Part shown: one piece after another, positions 43,154-51,482 of the stretch | Layout of the letters: every line of letters starts with the position of its first letter | Numbering within the stretch: position 1 is the first letter of the stretch | Source: an uncultured Eubacteriales bacterium | GTDB taxonomy: Bacteria > Bacillota > Clostridia > Christensenellales > CAG-917 | Assembly (NCBI GenBank): GCA_900545885.1 | Contig: URAF01000001.1 | Coordinates: 151,855 to 215,854, forward strand | Direction: 5' to 3' | DNA: 64,000 nt | Notes under the pieces: generated by a model | Database searches by the model: none | What the model was told of the DNA's origin: nothing | Seen by the model: only the letters and a program-made list of their open reading frames with translations | Position numbers and translations under genes: made by a program

Positions 43154-43183
43154 TGGTGGAGTGAAACAACAGAAAATCGAACC
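43154..43183 (-). repeat. Possible second, decayed tRNA 3' end
   Basis: On the minus strand, GGTTCGATTTTCTGTTGT then TTCACTCCACCA resembles the end of tRNA-Val (GGTTCGAGTCCTGTTGT then CCCCACCA) and is followed by a terminator-like hairpin. Could be a remnant of an earlier integration at the same site. Confidence 0.35.
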
Positions 43184-43409
43184 GATTATTTGTCAAATGT
43201 TTTCTGCATTCCTGATTGTTCTCATTTACATTGCCGATGCCCACAAAAACGGACAGTTTACTGCACAAACAACCGCATTACGGTGTAGGACAAAAACCAC
43301 ACTACCCTATAAAAGCCGCACCCGCCGAGAGCCTTCACGGCGGGTGACCAATATGCAGGAAATCATGGCTAAATATTTCCAAACGGATTTAGACCTTCGG
43401 ATGTGTTGG

Positions 43410-43580
43410 TTAGAAGTTCGAACGGTTTTTCATGAACTCGAGCAAGTTCACATGTTTGATGCCGTTGCGGTTTTGCAGCAGGTAATCGGTGGTGAGGACA
43501 TATTTCAGATAATTCTCCGCAACGTTTTTAAGCGGCACATATTCTCTGTTCGCCGTTTTCCTCTCACCGAAAATTACCAA
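43410..43580 (-). pseudogene. C-terminal fragment of an unidentified protein
   Basis: A 56-residue frame (FGERKTANREYVPLKNVAE, then NYLKYVLTTDYLLQ and LLEFMKNRSNF) with protein-like composition but no ATG and no ribosome site, stopped upstream by TAG at 43581-43583. Reads like the end of a larger gene lost during island remodelling. Family not recognised. Confidence 0.4.
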
Positions 43581-43736
43581 CTAAATCCGTAACTCTTTAT
43601 CTTTATAATGCCTTCCGTACTCTTTTCCTGTTCCATATCCTTTGTTTAAGGAAGGATAGGCAAGAGCTTATCTCTCGACTATCCTTCCTAAAAACTATCC
43701 AAGCATTCTATGAAAATGCGTTTTTCAAAGTCAACT

Positions 43737-44219
43737 CTATTCGTCCTGCATTAATAATTCCATAAAATCATCGTAATTAATATATTCTACCCCTAATTTT
43801 TCGCATATATTGGGTAACTGTGCAGAATTTGGTTTATATTCTTCAACCGTAACGACAATTGCCTTCAATATTTTTGCCTTAGCTGCCACAAACACATCTG
43901 CCGAAGGTCTATTGTTTAGGATGTTTTTAATATGTACACTTTCTCTCATTTTTGAGGAAGTAAATATGCTCTTTATGATTAAAGATTCTTCATTGCTAGG
44001 CGTTAAGAACATCCCTTTATACTTTTTGAGCCATAGCACATTTTCGTTTTTATCATCATAATGTTTTTCCAGTTCATTGAAACATTCATCAACGGAAACA
44101 TACTTCCTTTCAGCTATACCATTTTCGAATTTATCCCACACCCTTTCAAAATAATTCCCTTTACGAGGGAAATGGTCCAACAATTTTCGCAGGACGCAAG
44201 TATCAATCACATATAGCAT
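43737..44219 (-). CDS. PIN-like DUF4411 protein (probable toxin)
   Basis: 160 residues. Seen: N-terminal MLYVIDTCVLRKLLD with acidic Asp6, Glu residues in VSVDECFNELEKHY, Asp108 in NNRPSADVFVAAKAK, and the end block VVTVEEYKPNSAQLPNICEK, which match DUF4411 proteins, relatives of PIN-domain ribonucleases. The start codon overlaps the stop of the ImmA-like gene (TAATG), the usual pairing for this family. Likely RNase toxin of a toxin-antitoxin pair (inference). AT-rich compared with core genes. Confidence 0.8.
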   Translation of the reverse strand: MLYVIDTCVLRKLLDHFPRKGNYFERVWDKFENGIAERKYVSVDECFNELEKHYDDKNENVLWLKKYKGMFLTPSNEESLIIKSIFTSSKMRESVHIKNILNNRPSADVFVAAKAKILKAIVVTVEEYKPNSAQLPNICEKLGVEYINYDDFMELLMQDE

Positions 44220-45376
44220 TATTTTATCCCCCTGAAAAATGTAGATTCTAATTTGGGGAGATGCTCAACTTTACTTGAAAGCATTTCACTAGCACGATAA
44301 CTATCTAGTTTTCCAGAAAAATATTGATTAAAAACCTCACCTGTATATTGTTGTCCTAAATATGTAAGTTTCGTAAAGTAATAATTGCCATTACTTTTAT
44401 TGTCACTTGATCTAAGCCTATTACGAATTGCATCACCATAAAAATACTCTTTTAGCGAAGAATACTCGTCAGCTGAAATTAACTTTAATGTATATAATTT
44501 ATACATTATAACTTCCCTGCTTACGGAATATATAGCAGCCAATTCCGCGATGCTTTTTTCGGTAACATCATGTTTTTTTAGTTCAATCTTAAAATCATCT
44601 GTTGGGACTAAAAATTCATTCGCAAAACGATCGCATTCTTTTTCTATACTGCGTTGTGATTCGTTCAATTCCATGTAGTATTCATCCCGAATTATTTCAA
44701 CCCCACTTGTATTAGAGATTAAGTGGTACAATTCGTGAAACAGAGTAAAATTTTGACGAGCAAAAGACATTGCATTATTGATTATTATAACAGGATAATT
44801 TGTATCATTTACGCATAGACCTGAAATGCTATTATCTCTAAAAGCATCTTTGAAAACATAGATACCTAAATTATAAAATTTCTCTCTGAATATTTCAAAA
44901 ACAACTTTATCCGATTTTCTAGCTTTTTGCGCACTGATTGGAAATTCCAGCTCTTCTCTTAACTTTTGACATAATTCCGTTCGTCCTAATGCAATATTCT
45001 GATATCGAGCAATTATACTATCTCGATTACCATAAAGCTCTTGCAAATTTAGTTGGTACATTTTGGCTTTCTCAAATTGGAGAACAACATTCTTGCTTAA
45101 AGTATTGACAACAGAATCAGAGAGACTTCTCAAATCTCCTTTAATACTTGGCAATTCTGGCGGAATTGGAAAAAAGAATACTGCACACGGCTTGTGAAAT
45201 AAATTACTAATCTGCTTTAATTTAGCATAAGTTGGGAAGGCTGTACTACTTTCCCATTCCAAATATTTTTCCAAATCAACGCCAAGAGAAGTAGCTGCAT
45301 CTATCGGGGACATATTGTAATATTCACGAGCCCACTTAATGATAGCGCCATTAATCCCGGTCAATGCTTCTGCCAT
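44219..45376 (-). CDS. HTH-ImmA/IrrE metallopeptidase (probable antitoxin/regulator)
   Basis: 385 residues. N-terminal XRE-type helix-turn-helix (INGAIIKWAREYYNMSPIDA, LGVDLEKYLEWESS; about residues 8-65), then an ImmA/IrrE zinc peptidase domain with FTLFHELYHLI (HELYH at 214-218) and a downstream acidic residue in EKECDRFANEFLVP. ImmA-type proteins cleave or relieve repressors; fused to an HTH they often act with a toxin partner, here DUF4411. AGAGGTG before the ATG. A perfect 11 bp inverted repeat upstream may be its operator. Confidence 0.85.
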   Translation of the reverse strand: MAEALTGINGAIIKWAREYYNMSPIDAATSLGVDLEKYLEWESSTAFPTYAKLKQISNLFHKPCAVFFFPIPPELPSIKGDLRSLSDSVVNTLSKNVVLQFEKAKMYQLNLQELYGNRDSIIARYQNIALGRTELCQKLREELEFPISAQKARKSDKVVFEIFREKFYNLGIYVFKDAFRDNSISGLCVNDTNYPVIIINNAMSFARQNFTLFHELYHLISNTSGVEIIRDEYYMELNESQRSIEKECDRFANEFLVPTDDFKIELKKHDVTEKSIAELAAIYSVSREVIMYKLYTLKLISADEYSSLKEYFYGDAIRNRLRSSDNKSNGNYYFTKLTYLGQQYTGEVFNQYFSGKLDSYRASEMLSSKVEHLPKLESTFFRGIK

Positions 45377-45730
45377 TATTTACACCTCTAAGAAACAACT
45401 TTTTTTCGATATTTCCTCACGCACTTATGTTCGTCAAAACTCATTACATATCTTCTGACTCAACTTCAATTTTGACGAACAGTTTTCACATGTTCTCTGT
45501 ATCCCATATCACAATCAATAATCTGTAAAATAAGTATAATATTTTTAACATGAAAGTGCAAGCCAATTAATTTATCCTTAGATAAACTATGCTCTCTACA
45601 AAATATCACATTTTGCGTCATTCGATCATCGCACATAATCCATACCCATCAAAGCACATATTAGTAAAGAATTCAAATTCTTGCTTGCGAACGATAAAAT
45701 CTCTAGTTCATTTTGTAATACAAGGAAAAT
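45377..45730. other. AT-rich promoter region of the ImmA/PIN module
   Basis: No gene. Contains the inverted repeat 45429-45480 and AT-rich sequence that probably holds the module promoter. Confidence 0.5.
45429..45480. promoter_or_regulatory. 11 bp inverted repeat upstream of ImmA/PIN module
   Basis: GTTCGTCAAAA (45429-45439) and TTTTGACGAAC (45470-45480), perfect arms 30 bp apart; candidate operator for the HTH of the ImmA-like protein. Confidence 0.6.
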
Positions 45731-45758
45731 AGCCCGTTGCGAATATTCGTAACGGGCT
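45731..45758 (-). terminator. Terminator of hsd operon
   Basis: Perfect arms AGCCCGTT/AACGGGCT, followed on the minus strand by ATTTTCC, 19 nt after the hsdR stop. Confidence 0.75.
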
Positions 45759-45776
45759 GGTCTTTTGCTTTCCATA

Positions 45777-48743
45777 TCATTTACGCGGCATTACATATTC
45801 CTTGCCCTCGGTGTTGTATGTCAAGTTGAACACCAGATCGGAAAGCCATTTTTTGAATGACGGATTGTCTTGGAACTGCTTGAACAGCTCCATATTGTCC
45901 GCCATTATAGAGAAAATCACCTGTTGCAACGCTCTTTCGCTTTCGGTGCGGGCTTCCTGCGCGTCGGAATTTTTCATGGCATTCTGATATTTCTTATCTT
46001 TGGATACCATCTCCGGAATAGCGAGAATCTGCCGTTGAACGTTGTCCGCGTCATTCCAATCGATGTTACCGAACATATCGTTGAAGTCCAAGATTATCCT
46101 TGAAAGAAGATCCATCTCCGGTTCAACGATATGACCGATTTTGCCTGCCGGAACCGGCGCAATTTCAGCGTCCTTATCCTCGAGCTTGATCGCAATAGCT
46201 TCCTGAGCCTCATTGCGATAACTGCTGAGGTCGATGGTTTGAAGAATGCCTTCGGAAAAGTCCTCTCCTCGCGGCGAGGGCAACTTCGGGATCAACAAAT
46301 TCAAGAATATCGACAGTTTTTCCCAATCGACATTCCCGTAAGGAAGGATCGCTCCGAGGAAACCATAGGTGCGCACAAATGATTTTGCGGCGCTCTTAAA
46401 TTTGATTTGATCATCAAGCTCAAGCTGCTTATAAACAGCCGTGCAGGCATCAAGGATAGGATCGAGCCTATCGCGCTCTGCACCGCTCAAGAACAAATCG
46501 ACTAACTTTTCAACATCGCCGTTGTCATAGACCTGATAACTCTCCATCAAAGCAATCAAATCATAGAGCTTGTTCGGATCCGTTTCGCCCGAAAGGATGG
46601 TAGTCCTGTAAAATTTCGAGAATGCACTTTCTATCACCGATGTCTTATTGGCAAAGTCCAGCACATACACTTCATCCTTGCCCGGATAGGCTCTGTTCAG
46701 GCGTGAAAGCGTTTGAACGGCGGCGATATCGGAAAGCGGCTTGTCCACATACATCGTCTGCAAAAGCGGCTCGTCAAAGCCAGTCTGAAACATGTCCGCA
46801 ACAATCAAGATCCGATACGGCTCTTTTTTGAATTCCTTGGGAATTTTTGCATCGGGGAATCCGTTCATGGCGGCAGAAGTCAAAGCAGGTTCTTGCCCGT
46901 TATACTTATGCTCGCCCGAAAAGGCAACTATTGCCTTATACGGACTATGCCGTTCATCAAGGCACTTATTGATGGCATAGTAGTATTCGATACATCTCGG
47001 GATATTGGCGGTGACCACCATTGCTCGCGCTTTTCCGCCGACCTTCTTCTTGGCAATGACTTGCTCGTGGAAATGTTCCACCATCATGGCAGCCTTCTTT
47101 GCAATAACGTCCGAATTGCCCTCGACAAAAGCACGCAATTTCTTTTGCGCACGCTTCTTATCAAACATCGGGTCATCCTCGACCGTCTTCATGATCTTAT
47201 ACCAGCTGTCAATGGTCGTATAATTGCGCAGCACATCCAAAATGAATCCTTCTTGAATCGCCTGCTTCATGGTATATGAATGGAAAGGACGGTGCTTGAT
47301 TTCGCCACCGTCTTCATAGGCGACTCCGAACATTTCCTCGGTCTTGTTCTTCGGCGTGGCGGTAAAGGCAAAGTAGCTTGCGGAAGAAACAAGCCTGCGT
47401 CCCTCCATCATGGCGTTTATCTTGTCTTCGTTATCCGCGCCATCTTCCGTGGCAAGACCGGAAAGCGCCAAGTTCATATTCGCCGAATTGCGCCCGCTCT
47501 GACCGGAATGAGCCTCGTCAATGATAATGGCGAATTTATTATTTTTATGTTCCTGCCCGATCTCGGACACTATGTACGGAAACTTTTCGATCGTGGAGAT
47601 TATGATGCGTTTGCCGTCCTGTATGGCTTTGCGAAGGTCACCGGAATGCTCCGCCCAAGTAACGGTGTTCTTGACCTGCATGAACTGCTTGATCGTGTTG
47701 CGAATCTGCTTGTCTAGAATGCGCCGATCGGTGACTACGAGCACGGAGTCGATCATCGGATGTCCGTCTTTTTCAAGTCCGATAAGCTGATGCGCCAGCC
47801 ATGCGATGGAATTCGACTTGCCGCTTCCTGCGCTGTGCTGAATCAAATAACGCTTGCCGACGCCGTTTTCTTTCACATCCGCCAACAATTTCTCCACACA
47901 ATCGAGCTGATGATAGCGCGGCCAAATTTGCTTTAAGGCCTTCTTCTTGGTCTCCTCGTCCTCTTCTTCAACAACTTGCGCATAATTTTCTATGATCCGA
48001 GACAATTTTCTTTTGGTAAGGATATCCTTCCAAAGATAGTCCGTCATTAGGCCGTCGGGATTAGGGGGATTGCCGGCACCGTCATTATAGCCTTTATTGA
48101 AGGGCAAAAACCAACTGTCTTTTCCTGCAAGTTTCGTACAGAATTGGATCGTTGCGTCGTCTACGGCAAAATGTACCATACAGCGCTTGAAAGAGAACAA
48201 CAGGTCATGAAAATCTCTGTCTTCTTCATATTGCCGCACAGCATCTTCGGTGTTCTGCTTTGTGAGCTGGTTTTTCAGCTCCATCGTAATGACCGGAAGA
48301 CCGTTGATAAACAGGCAAACATCCAATGCCAGCTTCGCCGCATCCTGTGAATAGCGCAGCTGCCTTGTCACGCTGAAAATGTTTTTCTCAAACATGATTT
48401 TAGCCTGTTCGTTGTTTTCGGTCGGCGTCAGATAGAACATGATGAGATCTGCAGGATACACCTTCACGCCGTTGCGCAATACATCAATGATGCCGCGCTT
48501 GGCGATCTCTCCGGACAGGCGATTGAGGAATTGCCGTTTCTTCACATCCGAAGCAAATACGCCCAGCTTGTCCATTTCCTTTGGCTGCGTATCCTGCAAA
48601 AAACGGAACAGCCGGGTTTCGTCAACGGCATATTCCTTATTGTAGTCGGCATTGTCGCCTTGCTCATACCCGTTGCGGGTGACAAGCCAATTCACAATGA
48701 GGGTCTCAAGACCTTCTTCTTTGGTGTTGGTAACGCTTGTCAT
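45777..48743 (-). CDS. hsdR: Type I restriction enzyme R subunit
   Basis: Translocase-nuclease subunit of a type I restriction-modification system. 988 residues. Seen: N-terminal nuclease domain with PD-(D/E)xK residues Asp141 and ELK (Glu155, Lys157) in LPVITMELKN; Walker A HSAGSGKS (about 303-310); motif II IIIDEAHSGQSGR; motif III FAFTATPKN; late helicase motifs around ADMFQTGFDEP and QTLSRLNRAYPG; helical C-terminal HsdM-contact region. Start set at MTSVTNT by AGGAGG 7 nt upstream. Last gene of the operon; 157 nt separate it from the preceding gene. Confidence 0.96.
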   Translation of the reverse strand: MTSVTNTKEEGLETLIVNWLVTRNGYEQGDNADYNKEYAVDETRLFRFLQDTQPKEMDKLGVFASDVKKRQFLNRLSGEIAKRGIIDVLRNGVKVYPADLIMFYLTPTENNEQAKIMFEKNIFSVTRQLRYSQDAAKLALDVCLFINGLPVITMELKNQLTKQNTEDAVRQYEEDRDFHDLLFSFKRCMVHFAVDDATIQFCTKLAGKDSWFLPFNKGYNDGAGNPPNPDGLMTDYLWKDILTKRKLSRIIENYAQVVEEEDEETKKKALKQIWPRYHQLDCVEKLLADVKENGVGKRYLIQHSAGSGKSNSIAWLAHQLIGLEKDGHPMIDSVLVVTDRRILDKQIRNTIKQFMQVKNTVTWAEHSGDLRKAIQDGKRIIISTIEKFPYIVSEIGQEHKNNKFAIIIDEAHSGQSGRNSANMNLALSGLATEDGADNEDKINAMMEGRRLVSSASYFAFTATPKNKTEEMFGVAYEDGGEIKHRPFHSYTMKQAIQEGFILDVLRNYTTIDSWYKIMKTVEDDPMFDKKRAQKKLRAFVEGNSDVIAKKAAMMVEHFHEQVIAKKKVGGKARAMVVTANIPRCIEYYYAINKCLDERHSPYKAIVAFSGEHKYNGQEPALTSAAMNGFPDAKIPKEFKKEPYRILIVADMFQTGFDEPLLQTMYVDKPLSDIAAVQTLSRLNRAYPGKDEVYVLDFANKTSVIESAFSKFYRTTILSGETDPNKLYDLIALMESYQVYDNGDVEKLVDLFLSGAERDRLDPILDACTAVYKQLELDDQIKFKSAAKSFVRTYGFLGAILPYGNVDWEKLSIFLNLLIPKLPSPRGEDFSEGILQTIDLSSYRNEAQEAIAIKLEDKDAEIAPVPAGKIGHIVEPEMDLLSRIILDFNDMFGNIDWNDADNVQRQILAIPEMVSKDKKYQNAMKNSDAQEARTESERALQQVIFSIMADNMELFKQFQDNPSFKKWLSDLVFNLTYNTEGKEYVMPRK

Positions 48744-48900
48744 GTGCAATCCTCCTGTTCTGTGTCATTTTCCACATGTTTGGTTGTGATCTGCATTAAC
48801 GCATTCTTCATATCAATTCTCTCAACAAGTCATTTGTCGATTAAGGCTACAAATCCGTTTTCTCTCTTATTGGTAAACATATCGAGACGGCTCCTTTTAA

Positions 48901-49683
48901 TCAAAATATAGTTTGAACAAATTGAACTAGTGCTGTAACAGCTGCAGCAAACTCAGCTGTCCATTTCAAATGTTTGATACCATTGATTGCTGTTCGGATA
49001 AAACTTTTTCGGGGTTTCTCGTTTTTCAATTGCTCATCTAAGACTTCCAAACTGTCAGACAAAGTTGCCTTGTCATCCTCTGGCATCCCAATAGCCGCTT
49101 TTTGCACATCAGCTATCAATTTCCCAAGCTTATCACAATCAACACCCGTATTGATTATGGCATTTATAGTTGCATTATCCTTCGCGATATTTACTTGTCC
49201 ATTATTTGAAATAGAATATGTAATCCTCTCATCAAGTCCCATATCTATTCCAATTTTAGTTAAATACCTTTCAATATGGCGAATTAACACCAAGCAAACA
49301 CGATTATTAAAAGCTTTGATTTTATCCTGATAATACTTGGAGGAATCATAACCAAGCGCTATCGAATAATAAACCTCTATATTGTTTTTTGCAATGTAAT
49401 CAAGTATAGCAAAAATGTTCCGAACTTCCTCCTCATCGGTTTTCCCAATATCAAAAATGCATCGACCGTATGAGTTGCCTACCTCATTGAACTCCTTCTC
49501 CATATTCTGTTCGCAAGTCCCACACGCAAGAATATAGTCATAAATTACCGGTGTGGCTTTAAGATAATCAACAAATTTAGCTACAACTTTTGCATGGTCA
49601 TGAAAATCTGCCTGCAATAAGCGGTTCGAGTTACTGTTAAAATCGTACATTATTTTCTTCAATTCAGCTCTATTCAAGTTCAT
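48901..49683 (-). CDS. Helical protein with hydrophobic C-terminus, embedded in hsd operon
   Basis: 260 residues from MNLNRAEL, set by GGAG 8 nt upstream and overlapping the zinc-ribbon gene by 14 nt. Mostly alpha-helical; a Cys pair (ACGTCEQN) near residue 60; a middle segment VNIAKDNATINAI resembling a linker seen in many membrane-associated effector-type proteins (from memory, not verified); and a hydrophobic end TAEFAAAVTALVQFVQTIF that could insert in the membrane. No family assigned. Its place between hsdS and hsdR suggests a defence role, possibly membrane damage when restriction fails; this is inference. Confidence 0.7.
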   Translation of the reverse strand: MNLNRAELKKIMYDFNSNSNRLLQADFHDHAKVVAKFVDYLKATPVIYDYILACGTCEQNMEKEFNEVGNSYGRCIFDIGKTDEEEVRNIFAILDYIAKNNIEVYYSIALGYDSSKYYQDKIKAFNNRVCLVLIRHIERYLTKIGIDMGLDERITYSISNNGQVNIAKDNATINAIINTGVDCDKLGKLIADVQKAAIGMPEDDKATLSDSLEVLDEQLKNEKPRKSFIRTAINGIKHLKWTAEFAAAVTALVQFVQTIF

Positions 49684-50131
49684 AGTTTTTGACTCCACAA
49701 AAAGGGCAATAACACCCAGTCATCTTTAATATAGGTTTTATTTTCGCGGAACGAAGGCAACAGGGAAAATGAACAATTTCCATTGCTTCGATTCCTGAAC
49801 GGATTGGATTTTCAGGCTCATGTTTTAGAGGGCTACCGGCTTGAAAAGTTATCGTTCCCTTCTTAAATTTATGTTCCATCTTCTTAAGTTCATCATATAA
49901 TAAATCTCCTGCTTTGTTTTTAGCTATCACCATAGCCAATTCAATGACATCATCTGTTAGATAGTTTTCCCCATCAAGACCACAGCTTGGGCAAAACAAT
50001 TCTAAAACCCCCTCATCCTCAAAATCAAAAGGAGTAACCTTAAAATAAGTACCGCAATAAGGACATTTTAGAAGAACATACCCCTCATCGTCTGTAGGAA
50101 TAGAAATTTCCGCATGAAATTTGTCACTCAT
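49670..50131 (-). CDS. Zinc-ribbon protein embedded in hsd operon
   Basis: 153 residues. Seen: CPYCG and CPSCG forming one zinc ribbon (about residues 23-51), then a helical middle, then a second possible metal site with HFPCC and CYCPFCG near the end. The start overlaps hsdS by 8 nt and the end overlaps the next gene by 14 nt, so translation is coupled with both. Not recognised. May bind nucleic acid or hold the partner protein encoded next to it. Confidence 0.7.
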   Translation of the reverse strand: MSDKFHAEISIPTDDEGYVLLKCPYCGTYFKVTPFDFEDEGVLELFCPSCGLDGENYLTDDVIELAMVIAKNKAGDLLYDELKKMEHKFKKGTITFQAGSPLKHEPENPIRSGIEAMEIVHFPCCLRSAKIKPILKMTGCYCPFCGVKNYELE

Positions 50132-51482
50132 TGTTTTCTTCTACCTCCTCGCTTGCATCAGTTTCATCATTATCTTCAAGCATTTCATCTTCAATGTCCT
50201 CTTCTACCATATTAAACTCCGGTATCTTAACATCGCGGACGTCTATTTTGCCGGTGACGACATCGGAAATCAAGCGGGTTTTCAAATCTTCTAATCCTGC
50301 TATTATATCCCTGTTCTTTTGAATTGCATGATTAACAGGCTTCTCGACACCGCGCACACATTCCAAAATATGTTGCTGTTCTTCTATGGAAGGAACAGCA
50401 ACTATCAATTTACGGATTTCCTTAAAACCAATGCTTTGACGAACGCCTCCACCCATCCCGTAAAACACTTTGCATAAATCTGCAACGTGAAGCTGTAGCT
50501 GCAAATATTCCGGCAAAATATTACCTCTCACTTTCAAACAGGTATATGCCGAAGTGATTATCCCCGTCTGCGTGACAAGTCCTGTTCTCAAACTACGGTG
50601 ATCATTTTGCAAATCAGTCAGGCGAAGAATAATATTTCCGTCATAAACAATTTGATATCCTTCGAAACTTGCTGGCAAAAGTCCGTCAGTAGAGTTAATA
50701 TCCTTGTTGATGATTTTCCCATAACTGAGCGACAGAAGGTTATCCTCAATCATTCCCGCGTTCTTGATTTGTTGCTCCTCCGCAACTTGGACTAAAGATT
50801 TTTCTGCCCAATGAGCAGGAATTGTCTTTACCCAACTGACCGCTGTTTCCTTATACGGAACGTTTTGCTGCTGCCCCATTATCAGCAGTCCTATTTTACT
50901 GCGTTTAATTTCCTCCAGCTCTGCAATCTGCCGTTTTCTTATGTTTATCAGCTTATTGATGCCCGAGACCTTCCAATCCAAAAAGCGTACAATTTGATCC
51001 TGCTCCTCTCGCGGCGGGACAAGAAACGGAATTTCTTTCATTCGTCCAATTGACAAATCCCACTGACCAACGCGAATGCCATCTGAAGCTCGTCCGAAAT
51101 AACTTACATATGTCATACAGCGTATGGCACAGTTGAAAAAATCGGGATTCAAATCATAGTTGACATCAAATACAAAATAAGCCGGACTGACGATTCCGTC
51201 ATATTTTGAAATACCATACGACCCTTGCCACGCCTTCATTTTATTCATGGCAAACTGACCGCATTTAACCAGCTTGTAGTTGCTTAAGTCATCGGGAACA
51301 TAATTGTGGTTCTCTTTCTTGTCCTCGACATTTCTTTTAATGACACCCTTTTCACGTACTACAGATAACAAAGGCATATCAGGATGATTTTTCATGCTGA
51401 CCGGGGTCAAAACTTGCCTTAATTTTACCATATTCCAGCGGCTGGGGTATTCGCCAAGCCAGGCATGACTCTCCATGTTCAT
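50124..51482 (-). CDS. hsdS: Type I restriction-modification specificity subunit
   Basis: 452 residues, sets the DNA target. Two target-recognition domains in tandem, each followed by a long helix: the first ends with IGRMKEIPFLVPPREEQDQI and FLDWKVSGINKLINIRKRQI, the second with FKEIRKLIVAVPSIEEQQHI and the matching helix. Acidic C-terminal tail (EDEMLEDNDETDASEEVEENN). The ATG overlaps the hsdM stop (ATGA). Recognised sequence cannot be predicted. Confidence 0.95.
   Translation of the reverse strand: MNMESHAWLGEYPSRWNMVKLRQVLTPVSMKNHPDMPLLSVVREKGVIKRNVEDKKENHNYVPDDLSNYKLVKCGQFAMNKMKAWQGSYGISKYDGIVSPAYFVFDVNYDLNPDFFNCAIRCMTYVSYFGRASDGIRVGQWDLSIGRMKEIPFLVPPREEQDQIVRFLDWKVSGINKLINIRKRQIAELEEIKRSKIGLLIMGQQQNVPYKETAVSWVKTIPAHWAEKSLVQVAEEQQIKNAGMIEDNLLSLSYGKIINKDINSTDGLLPASFEGYQIVYDGNIILRLTDLQNDHRSLRTGLVTQTGIITSAYTCLKVRGNILPEYLQLQLHVADLCKVFYGMGGGVRQSIGFKEIRKLIVAVPSIEEQQHILECVRGVEKPVNHAIQKNRDIIAGLEDLKTRLISDVVTGKIDVRDVKIPEFNMVEEDIEDEMLEDNDETDASEEVEENNE

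Noticed and set aside
43143..43592. 149-codon plus-strand frame at the island left end
   Set aside because: Crosses repeats and a terminator-like hairpin, no ribosome site; the opposite strand has a more protein-like fragment.
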